Assembly: GCA_013697265.1 (NCBI GenBank)
Contig: JACCXE010000489.1
Coordinates: forward strand, 1-14,190
Length of the DNA: 14,190 nucleotides
DNA from: Actinomycetota bacterium
Lineage (GTDB): Bacteria > Actinomycetota > Acidimicrobiia > Acidimicrobiales > JACCXE01
Direction: 5' to 3'
Part shown: piece after piece, positions 7,161 through 13,675 of the stretch
Position numbering within the stretch: position 1 is the first letter of the stretch
How the letters are laid out: each line of letters starts with the position of its first letter
The notes under the pieces: model-generated
Seen by the model: only the letters and a program-made list of their open reading frames with translations
What the model was told of the DNA's origin: nothing
The model's database searches: none
Position numbers and translations under genes: made by a program

Positions 7161-7919
7161 CTATTGGCTGAACTTCGCGTCGCGCTTTTCGACGAAGGCG
7201 TCGCGCGCCTCGTCGGCCACGCCCGACAGGTTGAGCTCGAACGTGAAGCCCTGTTCGTAGCGGTAGCTCCGTTTTACGTCGACGGGGTCGATGCCGTTGA
7301 GCGATGCCTTGGCGGCGCGGATCACGGTGGGGCTCTTCGCGGCGATCTGGGCTGCGACCTCCATCGCCGCGTTGCGCAGAACGGTGCCGGGCACAACGCG
7401 CAGCACGCTTCCAAAGGCGTGCAGTTCGTCCGCGGTCGCGGTGGCCGACGTGTAGACCATCGCCCGCATCTTGTGCTGGGGCACGAGTCGGGCGAGGTGC
7501 GTGGCCGCGCCAAGCGCGCCCCGGTCGACCTCGGGGAGACCGAACGTGGCGTCGTCGGCAGCCACGATCACATCGGCGTTGCCGATCAGACCGATGCCGC
7601 CACCGAGGCAGAACCCGTTTACCGCCGCGATCACCGGCACCTCGCAGTCGTACACCGCAGCGAAGGCGGCGAAGCAACCCTTATTCGCACCGATCAGCGC
7701 GTCGAACCCGTCGGTTGCCTGCATTTCTTTGATGTCAACGCCGGCGTTGAAACCGCGTCCCTCGGCCCGCAAGACGACCACGTGAACATCGCGGTTGCGA
7801 CCCGCGGCGATGAGCTGATCGGCCAACTCGTACCAGCCGGCGACCGTCAGCGCGTTGACCGGCGGGTTGTCCATGACGATCTCGGCGATGTGATCTGTGA
7901 CCGTGGTGGAGATGCCCAT
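7161..7919 (-). CDS. echA20: EchA20, crotonase-family hydrolase opening steroid ring D
   Basis: A 252-residue crotonase-superfamily protein. The frame is open to 7985, but the ATG at 7919 has AAGGAA just upstream on the minus strand and begins where known EchA20 begins; the upstream part would cross the inverted repeat at 7950-8018. Oxyanion-hole segments are GFNAGVDIK (56-64) and GFCLGGGIGL (102-111). At the position of the first hydratase glutamate (rat Glu144) there is Gly110, while the second (rat Glu164) is kept as Glu130 in GLPEV. This fits a ring hydrolase rather than a hydratase. By recall it matches Rv3550, including IKEMQATDGFDALI, GALGAATHLARLVPQH and the QGFTFELNLSGVADE tail. It is the first gene of the ipd operon and is divergent from the SDR at 8081. 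Confidence 0.93.
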   Translation of the reverse strand: MGISTTVTDHIAEIVMDNPPVNALTVAGWYELADQLIAAGRNRDVHVVVLRAEGRGFNAGVDIKEMQATDGFDALIGANKGCFAAFAAVYDCEVPVIAAVNGFCLGGGIGLIGNADVIVAADDATFGLPEVDRGALGAATHLARLVPQHKMRAMVYTSATATADELHAFGSVLRVVPGTVLRNAAMEVAAQIAAKSPTVIRAAKASLNGIDPVDVKRSYRYEQGFTFELNLSGVADEARDAFVEKRDAKFSQ

Positions 7920-7949
7920 GGGTTCCTTGTGAGTAACTTGAAACTTGCT

Positions 7950-8018
7950 GAGCGAACTACGTGCGTCTTCTATTGGTTCCCTCATGTGCGCATCCTCGAA
8001 AGCGCACGTAGTTCGCTC
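7950..8018. repeat. Perfect 16-bp inverted repeat in the echA20/SDR divergent promoter
   Basis: The left arm is 7950-7965 (GAGCGAACTACGTGCG) and the right arm 8003-8018, exactly complementary, with a 37-nt spacer. It lies 31 bp upstream of the echA20 ATG and 63 bp before the SDR start, so it would sit in the 5' leader or promoter of one or both units. The spacer is too long for a simple one-dimer operator. The element may be a hairpin in the leader, paired regulator sites, or a small dispersed repeat. Its inner core GTGCGTCT...AAGCGCAC is identical to that of the element at 4437-4493. Confidence 0.75.
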
Positions 8019-8028
8019 CGCATGTTTC

Positions 8029-8043
8029 CTGACACGTCGTCAG
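8029..8043. promoter_or_regulatory. Candidate second-regulator operator upstream of the Rv3549c-like SDR
   Basis: CTGACACGTCGTCAG is an inverted repeat with perfect 5-bp arms around a 5-bp centre, 37 bp before the SDR GTG start. A related site, CTGACGCCACGTTAG, abuts the fadE30 start at 10774-10788. Both promoters serve ring-C/D genes, which in Mycobacterium are controlled by KstR2. The known KstR2 motif AnCAAGnnCTTGnT was looked for in this gap; only half-sites exist (CTTGCT near 7945). A lineage-specific operator is therefore plausible but unproven. Confidence 0.4.
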
Positions 8044-8080
8044 ATTCTGTGGGCAAGGTAGCCGAGAGAGAGGGGGAGCC

Positions 8081-8830
8081 GTGGCGGTGGCGCTCGACAT
8101 GACAGACCGCGTCGTGCTCGTGACCGGCGGCACCCGGGGCGTGGGCCGCGGTATTAGCGACCTGTTCCTCACCGCCGGCGCGCAGGTAGTGCTTTGTGGC
8201 CGTAACGAGCCTGAGGGTTTGCCCGATGGCATGACCTTCGTGGCCTGCGACGTGCGCGAGCCCGAGCAGGTCGACGCGATGGTGACCGCGATCACCGACG
8301 GGCACGGCCGACTCGACGTCGTGGTCAACAACGCCGGCGGCTCCCCCGCTGCCGACGCGGCCACCGCATCCGTGCGTTTTTCGGCCTCGGTCATCGGCTT
8401 GAACTTGATGGGCCCGCTCAACGTTTCGCAGCGCGCCAACGCGGTGATGCAAGGCCAGGCCGAGGGCGGCGCGATCGTGAACATCGGCAGCGTTAGCGCG
8501 CTGCGCCCCTCCCCCGGCACCGCCGCGTATGCCGCGGCCAAAGGCGGACTGCTGAGTCTCACGACCACGTTGGCCGTTGAGTGGGCACCCAAGGTGCGTG
8601 TGAACATCGTGACCGGGGGCATCATCGCCACCGAGCAAAGCGAGTTGTTCTACGGAGACGAGTACCGCCAGGCAGCGATTGCGAAAACGATCCCCGCCGG
8701 CCGCTTTGGCACACCGACCGACATCGCGAATGCGTGTTTGTTCCTGGCCTCACCCCTCGCCAGCTACATCACCGGCGCCAACCTGGTTGTCCACGGCGGC
8801 GGCGAACCGCCCCGCTACCTCGACGCCTAA
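8081..8830 (+). CDS. Short-chain dehydrogenase/reductase, Rv3549c-like
   Basis: A 249-residue classical SDR. The cofactor loop is TGGTRGVG (15-22), followed by NNAGG (83-87) and Asn108. The catalytic triad is Ser137 (NIGSVS), Tyr150 and Lys154 (YAAAK). The C-terminal VHGGGEPPRYLDA matches the recalled tail of M. tuberculosis Rv3549c, as do TTTLAVEWAPKVRVN and ELFYGD. The GTG start at 8081 has a strong purine-rich ribosome-binding site (AGGGGGAG, 8071-8078). It is divergent from echA20, the same arrangement as Rv3549c/Rv3550 in M. tuberculosis, where both belong to the KstR2 regulon. The exact reaction is not established; a hydroxyacyl-CoA or ring-ketone oxidoreduction in C/D-ring breakdown is likely. 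It ends 18 bp from the convergent ipdF stop, with no clear terminator in that gap. Confidence 0.92.
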   Translation: MAVALDMTDRVVLVTGGTRGVGRGISDLFLTAGAQVVLCGRNEPEGLPDGMTFVACDVREPEQVDAMVTAITDGHGRLDVVVNNAGGSPAADAATASVRFSASVIGLNLMGPLNVSQRANAVMQGQAEGGAIVNIGSVSALRPSPGTAAYAAAKGGLLSLTTTLAVEWAPKVRVNIVTGGIIATEQSELFYGDEYRQAAIAKTIPAGRFGTPTDIANACLFLASPLASYITGANLVVHGGGEPPRYLDA

Positions 8831-8848
8831 CGGCCGACGGCGCCAAAG

Positions 8849-9628
8849 TTACGGGTGCTGGGAGCTCACCGACAGCACTTCGCCGGTCATGTAGGAGGCG
8901 TAGTCGCTGGCCAGGAACACGATCACATTGGCCACTTCCCACGGCTCGGCGGCCCGGCCAAACGCTTCGCGTTTGGTGAGCTCGTCGAGCAGTTCGTCCG
9001 TGGTGACCTTTGACAAGAACTCGTGCATGGCCAGCGACGGAGCGACCGCGTTCACACGCACGCCGAACGGTGCGGCTTCGATCGCGGCGGAGCGGGTGAG
9101 CGCCATCACGCCCGCCTTCGCCGCCGCATAGTGGGCCTGGCCGGCCTGGGCTCGCCACCCGACGACCGACGCGTTGTTCACGATCGAACCCGAGCCCCGC
9201 TTCGTCATCAGCCGCAGCGCGGCGCGGGTGCAGCGCATGGTGCCGTTGAGCGTGACGTCGAGGACGGGCCGCCACTCCTCGTCGGTCATCTGCGCCAAAT
9301 TCGCCGTGCCGCCCAGGCCCGCGTTGTTGACAACGACGTCGATCGCACCGTGATGCGTGACCGCGGCGTCGAACATCGCCTGCACCTGCGGTTCGTTCGT
9401 CACGTCGCAGGGCACGGCCAGCGGCCGGGTGCCCATGACGGGCTCGAGCGCGTCGGCTGCTTCGCCCAGCCGACGTTCGTGGCGATCGCTGATCACGACG
9501 ATTGCGCCTTCCTCGGCGCACCGCTTTGCCGTCGCGAACCCGATACCGGTACCGGCCGCGGCCGTAACCAGCACTATGCGGTCACGCAGCAGGTCGTGGC
9601 CCTCGACGTAGGGCGGCACCGGCGTCAT
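8849..9628 (-). CDS. ipdF: IpdF, 5-OH-HIC-CoA dehydrogenase (SDR)
   Basis: A 259-residue SDR. The cofactor loop is the unusual alanine-rich TAAAGTGIG (22-30), with Asp48 after the second strand (VVISDRHE), a pattern favouring NAD(H). NNAGLGG starts at 101; the catalytic residues are Ser154 (NNASVVGWRAQ), Tyr167 and Lys171. By recall it matches M. tuberculosis IpdF (Rv3559c): EGHDLL start, ISDRHERRLGE, GRAAEPWEVA and a SSQHP-type end. IpdF oxidises the ring hydroxyl of 5-OH-HIC-CoA before IpdC and EchA20 act. The ATG overlaps the fadE30 stop as ATGA, so it is the second gene of a fadE30-ipdF operon, as these genes are also neighbours in mycobacteria. A general 3-oxoacyl-ACP-reductase label is the likely automated alternative. 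Confidence 0.92.
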   Translation of the reverse strand: MTPVPPYVEGHDLLRDRIVLVTAAAGTGIGFATAKRCAEEGAIVVISDRHERRLGEAADALEPVMGTRPLAVPCDVTNEPQVQAMFDAAVTHHGAIDVVVNNAGLGGTANLAQMTDEEWRPVLDVTLNGTMRCTRAALRLMTKRGSGSIVNNASVVGWRAQAGQAHYAAAKAGVMALTRSAAIEAAPFGVRVNAVAPSLAMHEFLSKVTTDELLDELTKREAFGRAAEPWEVANVIVFLASDYASYMTGEVLSVSSQHP

Positions 9629-10773
9629 CGCGGCTCCCTCGGTAGGCCCAGCGCTCGCTCGCTGATGATGTTGCGCTGGATCTCGTTAGATCCGCCGTAG
9701 ATCGTGTCGGCCCGCGTGAACAGGAACAGTCGTTGCAACGACGACAGGTCGTACGGGAACCCGTCGGCCAACGTCGCATGTACACCCGACACGTCCATCG
9801 CCAACTCCCCTAACGCGCGGTGCCAGGTGGCCCACGCCAGTTTCGAGATAGATGCTTCCGGCCCCGGTTCGCCGTCGGCCATCGAGTGCAGCGTACGCAG
9901 CGCGTTGAAACGCAACAGGCGCAGGCCGATAAACGCGTCAGCCAACCGTTGCCGCATCACCGGGGACGACGCCGCCCCGTTGGCCCGCGCCAACTCGACG
10001 ATCGCGTCGTACTCGCGCTCGAAGCCGAGTTGTTGACCGAGTGTGGCCACGCCCCGTTCGAATCCGAGCGTGGCCATCGCCACGCGCCACCCGTCGCCCA
10101 CTTCGCCCACGACGTTGTCGGCCGCAGTGCGCGCGCCATCGAAGAACACCTCGTTGAACTCCGACGTGCCGGTCACTTGCACGATTGGACGGGTCTCGAT
10201 GCCGGCTTGCTTCATCGGCACCAACAGGTACGACAACCCGGCGTGACGGACCGAACCCTCCTCGGTGCGGGCCACCACGAAGCACCAGTCTGCGGTTTGT
10301 GCCAGCGACGTCCATACCTTCTGCCCGGTGATGACGAACTCGTTGCCGTCCAACCGGGCGCGGGTTTTGATGTTCGCGAGGTCAGATCCCGCGTCGGGTT
10401 CGGAATAGCCCTGGCACCACAGCTCGGTGCCGGCCACGATCGGCGGCAGGAACCGGGCCTGCTGTTCAGGCGTGCCCAACTCGATGATGGTGGGGCCAAG
10501 AAGCCCCTCGCCGATGTGGCCCACGCGCACCGGCGCGCCGGCCCGCACGTACTCCTCGTTGAAGGTCACCTGTTCGGCCATCGACGCTTCGCGCCCGCCG
10601 AACTTTTTCGGCCACCCGAGGCAGGTCCAGCCCGCCTCGCCCAGCTTGCGTTCCCACGCGACGCGCACTTCGAAGCCCTCGTGTTCGCGCCCGGGTCCGC
10701 CGCTCGCGCCGAGTGCCGCGAACTCGCCGACGAGGTGTTCCGACAGCCAGGCACGGACTTCGTCTCGGAACAT
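9625..10773 (-). CDS. fadE30: FadE30, acyl-CoA dehydrogenase acting on the HIP-CoA propionyl chain
   Basis: A 382-residue acyl-CoA dehydrogenase. The flavin-binding middle domain shows WCQGYSEPDAGSDLA (119-133) and GQKVWTSLA (150-158); FNEVFFD lies at 206-212; the C-terminal domain ends with YGGSNEIQRNIISERALGLPRE. The usual C-terminal catalytic Glu of medium-chain enzymes is replaced by Gly (YGGSNE). A candidate base is Glu239 in GFERG, aligned with the Glu254 region of isovaleryl-CoA dehydrogenase; this is inference. By recall the protein follows M. tuberculosis FadE30 (Rv3560c), including GGPGREHE and AHEE-type N-terminal elements. FadE30 dehydrogenates the propionyl-CoA side chain of the indane intermediate. 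The ATG at 10773 is the only plausible start, as no in-frame start occurs upstream before the gene boundary; the protein begins a few residues later than the mycobacterial one. Confidence 0.92.
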   Translation of the reverse strand: MFRDEVRAWLSEHLVGEFAALGASGGPGREHEGFEVRVAWERKLGEAGWTCLGWPKKFGGREASMAEQVTFNEEYVRAGAPVRVGHIGEGLLGPTIIELGTPEQQARFLPPIVAGTELWCQGYSEPDAGSDLANIKTRARLDGNEFVITGQKVWTSLAQTADWCFVVARTEEGSVRHAGLSYLLVPMKQAGIETRPIVQVTGTSEFNEVFFDGARTAADNVVGEVGDGWRVAMATLGFERGVATLGQQLGFEREYDAIVELARANGAASSPVMRQRLADAFIGLRLLRFNALRTLHSMADGEPGPEASISKLAWATWHRALGELAMDVSGVHATLADGFPYDLSSLQRLFLFTRADTIYGGSNEIQRNIISERALGLPREPR

Positions 10774-10788
10774 CTGACGCCACGTTAG
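10774..10788. promoter_or_regulatory. Candidate operator abutting the fadE30 start codon
   Basis: CTGACGCCACGTTAG has 4 of 5 complementary bases in its two arms and ends directly at the fadE30 ATG. Read on the minus strand and aligned with 8029-8045, 13 of 17 bases agree (CTnACnnGnCGTCAGAT). A protein bound here would cover the start codon and any leaderless transcription start. It is 52 bp from the KstR-type site that serves the divergent ligase gene, so the two directions may be separately controlled. Pattern evidence only. Confidence 0.35.
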
Positions 10789-10840
10789 TAAACGGTGCGA
10801 GTCGCCAAGCCTGCGGCGGCCACACGGTTGCCGCCCGAAA

Positions 10841-10854
10841 TGAAACGTGTTCTA
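10841..10854. promoter_or_regulatory. KstR-type operator upstream of fadD19-like gene
   Basis: TGAAACGTGTTCTA matches the mycobacterial KstR consensus TnnAACnnGTTnnA at every fixed position. It ends 8 bases before the GTG start at 10863. The hexamer TCTACT (10851-10856), a weak -10 candidate, overlaps its right half and precedes the GTG by 6 nt, the same spacing as at the echA19-like gene. Binding would then block the promoter directly. KstR controls fadD19 in mycobacteria, which fits the gene call. Confidence 0.8.
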
Positions 10855-10862
10855 CTGGCGCG

Positions 10863-12464
10863 GTGGAGTACCACCTGGCCGATTTGTTCGAACATGCGGT
10901 CGACAATTTCGGTGAGCGGACCTTCATCGTCTGCGATGGAAAACGTCGCACCTACGACGAAATGGAGGCCCGGGCGAACCAACTCGCGCACCACTTGCAG
11001 GCCGCGGGCGTAAAGCCGGGCGACCACGTCGGCATCTACGCCCTCAACTCGGTCGAGTGGATCGAAATCATGTGGGCGGTCTTCAAAATCCGCGCCGTGT
11101 GGGTGAACATCAATTTCCGCTACGTCGAAGACGAGTTGCGCTACCTGTTCACCAACGCCGATCTCGTGGCGCTCGTGCACCAGAAGCAGTACTCGCCCCG
11201 CGTCGAAGGCGTGCTGCCTTACCTGCCCGATCTCAAGCACATCATCACGATCGAGGACGGCAGCGACTGTGCCGCCCCTTCCGGCGCGATGAACTACGAG
11301 GACGCGCTCGCCGGTCAGAGCAGCGAACGCGACTTCGGCCCCCGCTCCTCCGACGACCACTACATCCTCTACACGGGCGGCACCACGGGCATGCCCAAGG
11401 GTGTGGTGTGGCGCCAGGAAGATGTGTTCTTCGCGCTGGGCGGTGGACTGGACCTGCCTACGGGAAACCGCGTCTCGTCGCCCGAGGGCCTGGTCAAGCG
11501 CGGCCTGGCCAACGGGCCGATCACGATGCTACCGATCGCGCCGCTCATGCACGGCGCCACGCAGTGGGGTGTGATGCAGGGCGCGTTCATCGGCAACACG
11601 CTCGTGCTCGTGCCGCAGTTCGATCCGATAGACGTGTGGCGCCTCGTGCAGGAGGAGAAGGTCAATGTGGTGATGATCACGGGCGACGCCATGGGCCGGC
11701 CGTTGGTAGAGGCCCTCGACGAGGCCAGCGCCAAATTCGACCTGTCCTCGCTGATTGCGCTGTCCAGCACCGCGGCCCAGTTCTCGCCGACGGTGAAAGA
11801 CGAGTTCTTCAAGCGACTGCCCAACCTGGTGATGACCGACTCGGTCGGTTCGTCAGAGGGCGGCGCCAACGGCCTCACGTATGTATCCAAAGACAACACG
11901 GCGATGAAGGGCGGGCCAACGGTCAAGCCCAACGAGGACACCGCGGTGTTCGACGACGACGGCGAGCGTGTGCAACCCGGCTCGGGCGTGATCGGCAAGA
12001 TCGCCCGCAGCGGCCACGTCCCCATCGGCTACTACAAAGACCCCGAGAAGACGGCGGAAACTTTCGTGCAGATCGAAGGCCGCCGCTGGTCGATTCCGGG
12101 CGACTTTGCGGTGGTCGAGGAGGACGGCACAATCACGCTGCTCGGCCGTGGTTCGGTGTCGATCAACTCGGGCGGCGAGAAGATCCACCCCGAAGAGGTC
12201 GAGGCCGCGGTGAAGTCGCACCCCGGCGTGTGGGACGCGGTAGTAGTCGGTGTGCCCGACGAGCGGTGGGGCCAGCGCGTCGCCGCGGTGATTCAGGCCC
12301 GAGACGGTGCCGCGCCCGATCTCGCATCGATCCAAGAGCACTGCCGTCTTTCGATCGCCCGTTACAAGGTGCCGCGCGAGCTGCACGTCGTGGGCCAGAT
12401 GGTGCGCTCGCCCAGCGGCAAGCCCGACTACCGCTGGGCGCTCAACATCGCAACGTCAACTTAG
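10863..12464 (+). CDS. fadD19: FadD19-like steroid side-chain acyl-CoA synthetase
   Basis: A 533-residue adenylate-forming ligase. Motifs in order are the phosphate loop YTGGTTGMPKG (170-180), TDSVGSSEGG (325-334), IPGDFA (411-416), the hinge region GRGSVSINSGGEK (428-440) with EEVE, and the catalytic lysine near the C-terminus in SPSGKPDYRW (Lys520). It resembles M. tuberculosis FadD19 by recall (VNVNFRYVEGELRYLF-like segment at 81-96, HGATQ, GDAMGRPLV, RSPSGKPDYRWA). FadD19 makes the CoA thioester of the C26-oxidised sterol side-chain acid. The frame is open to 10713, but the GTG at 10863 is chosen because the preceding part would run through the KstR-type operator and family proteins start at EYHLADLFEHA. 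No Shine-Dalgarno precedes it, so the message is probably leaderless. It is followed 11 nt later by a flavoprotein gene. Confidence 0.9.
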   Translation: MEYHLADLFEHAVDNFGERTFIVCDGKRRTYDEMEARANQLAHHLQAAGVKPGDHVGIYALNSVEWIEIMWAVFKIRAVWVNINFRYVEDELRYLFTNADLVALVHQKQYSPRVEGVLPYLPDLKHIITIEDGSDCAAPSGAMNYEDALAGQSSERDFGPRSSDDHYILYTGGTTGMPKGVVWRQEDVFFALGGGLDLPTGNRVSSPEGLVKRGLANGPITMLPIAPLMHGATQWGVMQGAFIGNTLVLVPQFDPIDVWRLVQEEKVNVVMITGDAMGRPLVEALDEASAKFDLSSLIALSSTAAQFSPTVKDEFFKRLPNLVMTDSVGSSEGGANGLTYVSKDNTAMKGGPTVKPNEDTAVFDDDGERVQPGSGVIGKIARSGHVPIGYYKDPEKTAETFVQIEGRRWSIPGDFAVVEEDGTITLLGRGSVSINSGGEKIHPEEVEAAVKSHPGVWDAVVVGVPDERWGQRVAAVIQARDGAAPDLASIQEHCRLSIARYKVPRELHVVGQMVRSPSGKPDYRWALNIATST

Positions 12465-12475
12465 GAGAACCCGAA

Positions 12476-13585
12476 GTGCATACCGATCTTTGCGACATGT
12501 TCGGCATCGACCTGCCGATCTTCGCCTTCAGTCATTGCCGCGACGTCGTGGCCGCGGTCAGCAAGGCGGGCGGCCTCGGCGTGCTCGGCGCGTTGGCCTT
12601 CAGTAACGAGCAGCTGGAGATGGAGCTCAACTGGATCGACGACAACATCGACGGCAAGCCCTACGGCGTGGACGTCGTGATGCCCGCCTCGTACGCGGGC
12701 GCCGGCAACCTCGACCCTGAGCACATGGAAGAGCAGCTCGATGCGATGATCCCGCAGCAGAATCGGGAATGGATCGAGAAGGTGCTCACCGAGCACCAAG
12801 TGCCACCGATGCCGCCCGACGAAGAAGTGCACGGCCTGCTCGGCTGGACCCACGAAGGCGCCCGCCCCCAGGTCGACATCGCGCTGGCCCATCCGATCAA
12901 GCTGCTGGTCAACGCGCTCGGCCCGCCGCCCAAAGACATCGTCGACCTCGCCCACGCGCACGGCGCGAAAGTCGCGGCGCTCATCGGCAGCGTGCAGCAG
13001 GCACAGCGTCAGGTGAACCAGGGCGTCGACATCATCGTGGCTCAGGGTCACGAGGCGGGTGGCCACACCGGTGAGATCACGTCGATGGTGCTGCTGCCGG
13101 AAGTGGTCGACGCGGTGGCGCCGGTTCCCGTGCTCGGCGCCGGTGGCATCGGGCGCGGTCGACAGATCGCCGCGGCGATGGCGCTCGGCGCGCAGGGCGT
13201 GTGGACCGGCTCGGTGTGGCTCACCACCGCCGAGAGCGACATGCAGCCGATGGTCGTCGAGAAGTTGCTCGCGGCGTCGTCGCGCGACACGGTCCGTTCC
13301 CGCTGCATGACGGGCAAGCCGGCCCGGCAGTTGCGCACGGGTTGGACCGACGCATGGGAAGCCGACGACGCGCCGCCGTTCCTACCCATGCCGCTGCAAT
13401 ACCTGTCGACCGCCGAGGCCCAACGCCGCATCGGCCGGTCGGGCAACCGCGAGCTCACCGGCATCCCGGTCGGCCAGATCGTCGGTTCGATGAACGCCGT
13501 CCGCCCGGTGAAGGACGTCATCTTCGAAATGGTCGAAGAGTTCATCGACGCCAGCGAACGCGTCGCCAAACTCGGCCAGAAATAA
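12476..13585 (+). CDS. Nitronate monooxygenase-like FMN flavoprotein cotranscribed with fadD19
   Basis: A 369-residue FMN TIM-barrel protein. The frame is open far upstream inside fadD19, but the GTG at 12476 has a good ribosome-binding site (AGGAGA, 12463-12468), which overlaps the ligase stop. N-terminal IDLPIFAFSHCRDVVAAVSKAGGLGVLG is typical of the family. The flavin-binding parts are AQGHEAGGHTG (189-199), LGAGGIGRGRQI (220-231) and LGAQGVWTGSVWL (237-249). Compared with IpdC it carries an extra acidic, proline-containing stretch at about 75-130 and a different C-terminus ending in RELTGIPVGQIVG. It resembles, by recall, the mycobacterial Rv1533 type. The substrate is unknown; cotranscription with a side-chain ligase under a KstR-type site suggests a redox or enone-related step in sterol catabolism rather than nitroalkane detoxification. 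Confidence 0.85.
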   Translation: MHTDLCDMFGIDLPIFAFSHCRDVVAAVSKAGGLGVLGALAFSNEQLEMELNWIDDNIDGKPYGVDVVMPASYAGAGNLDPEHMEEQLDAMIPQQNREWIEKVLTEHQVPPMPPDEEVHGLLGWTHEGARPQVDIALAHPIKLLVNALGPPPKDIVDLAHAHGAKVAALIGSVQQAQRQVNQGVDIIVAQGHEAGGHTGEITSMVLLPEVVDAVAPVPVLGAGGIGRGRQIAAAMALGAQGVWTGSVWLTTAESDMQPMVVEKLLAASSRDTVRSRCMTGKPARQLRTGWTDAWEADDAPPFLPMPLQYLSTAEAQRRIGRSGNRELTGIPVGQIVGSMNAVRPVKDVIFEMVEEFIDASERVAKLGQK

Positions 13586-13608
13586 CCGAGGGGCCCCCTT
13601 CTTCTTTT

Positions 13609-13661
13609 CGCTTCTTGTAACCGTTAACGGCAAAGACCGCCGTTAACGGTTACAAGAAGCG
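13609..13661. terminator. Perfect 23-bp hairpin between convergent genes
   Basis: The arms 13609-13631 and 13639-13661 are fully complementary with a 7-nt loop (AAAGACC). Each arm contains the self-complementary CCGTTAACGG. It fills the gap between the flavoprotein stop (13585) and the end of the broken leftward gene (13676), the classic place for a bidirectional terminator. Neither strand has a downstream U-tract; the T-rich bases lie before it on the plus strand. A GGGGCCCC palindrome (13590-13597) sits just before it. A regulator site or small palindromic repeat is the alternative. Confidence 0.6.
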
Positions 13662-13675
13662 TGGAATCATCGCCG

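Noticed and set aside
7931..7950. Possible KstR2 box in GTAACTTGAAACTTGCT
   Set aside because: The two CTTG units are a direct repeat, not the inverted CAAG-nn-CTTG arrangement of the known motif.
7920..7985. N-terminal extension of EchA20 to an ATG at 7985
   Set aside because: It would make the left arm of the inverted repeat coding; family proteins start at the equivalent of 7919, which also has a ribosome-binding site.
6459..8102. Long plus-strand frame of 547 codons opposite ipdA and echA20
   Set aside because: Antisense shadow typical of GC-rich DNA. The residues are Arg/His/Val-rich with no recognisable motif, and both opposite-strand genes have clear family matches.
11057..12475. Open frame upstream of and continuous with the nitronate-monooxygenase-like gene, which would give an 842-residue protein
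   Set aside because: This part is an out-of-frame reading of the fadD19-like gene, is Arg-rich and low in complexity, and a good ribosome-binding site plus GTG marks the start at 12476.
13590..13597. GGGGCCCC palindrome as a separate regulatory site
   Set aside because: An 8-bp self-complementary GC string is expected by chance in GC-rich DNA and has no second copy nearby.
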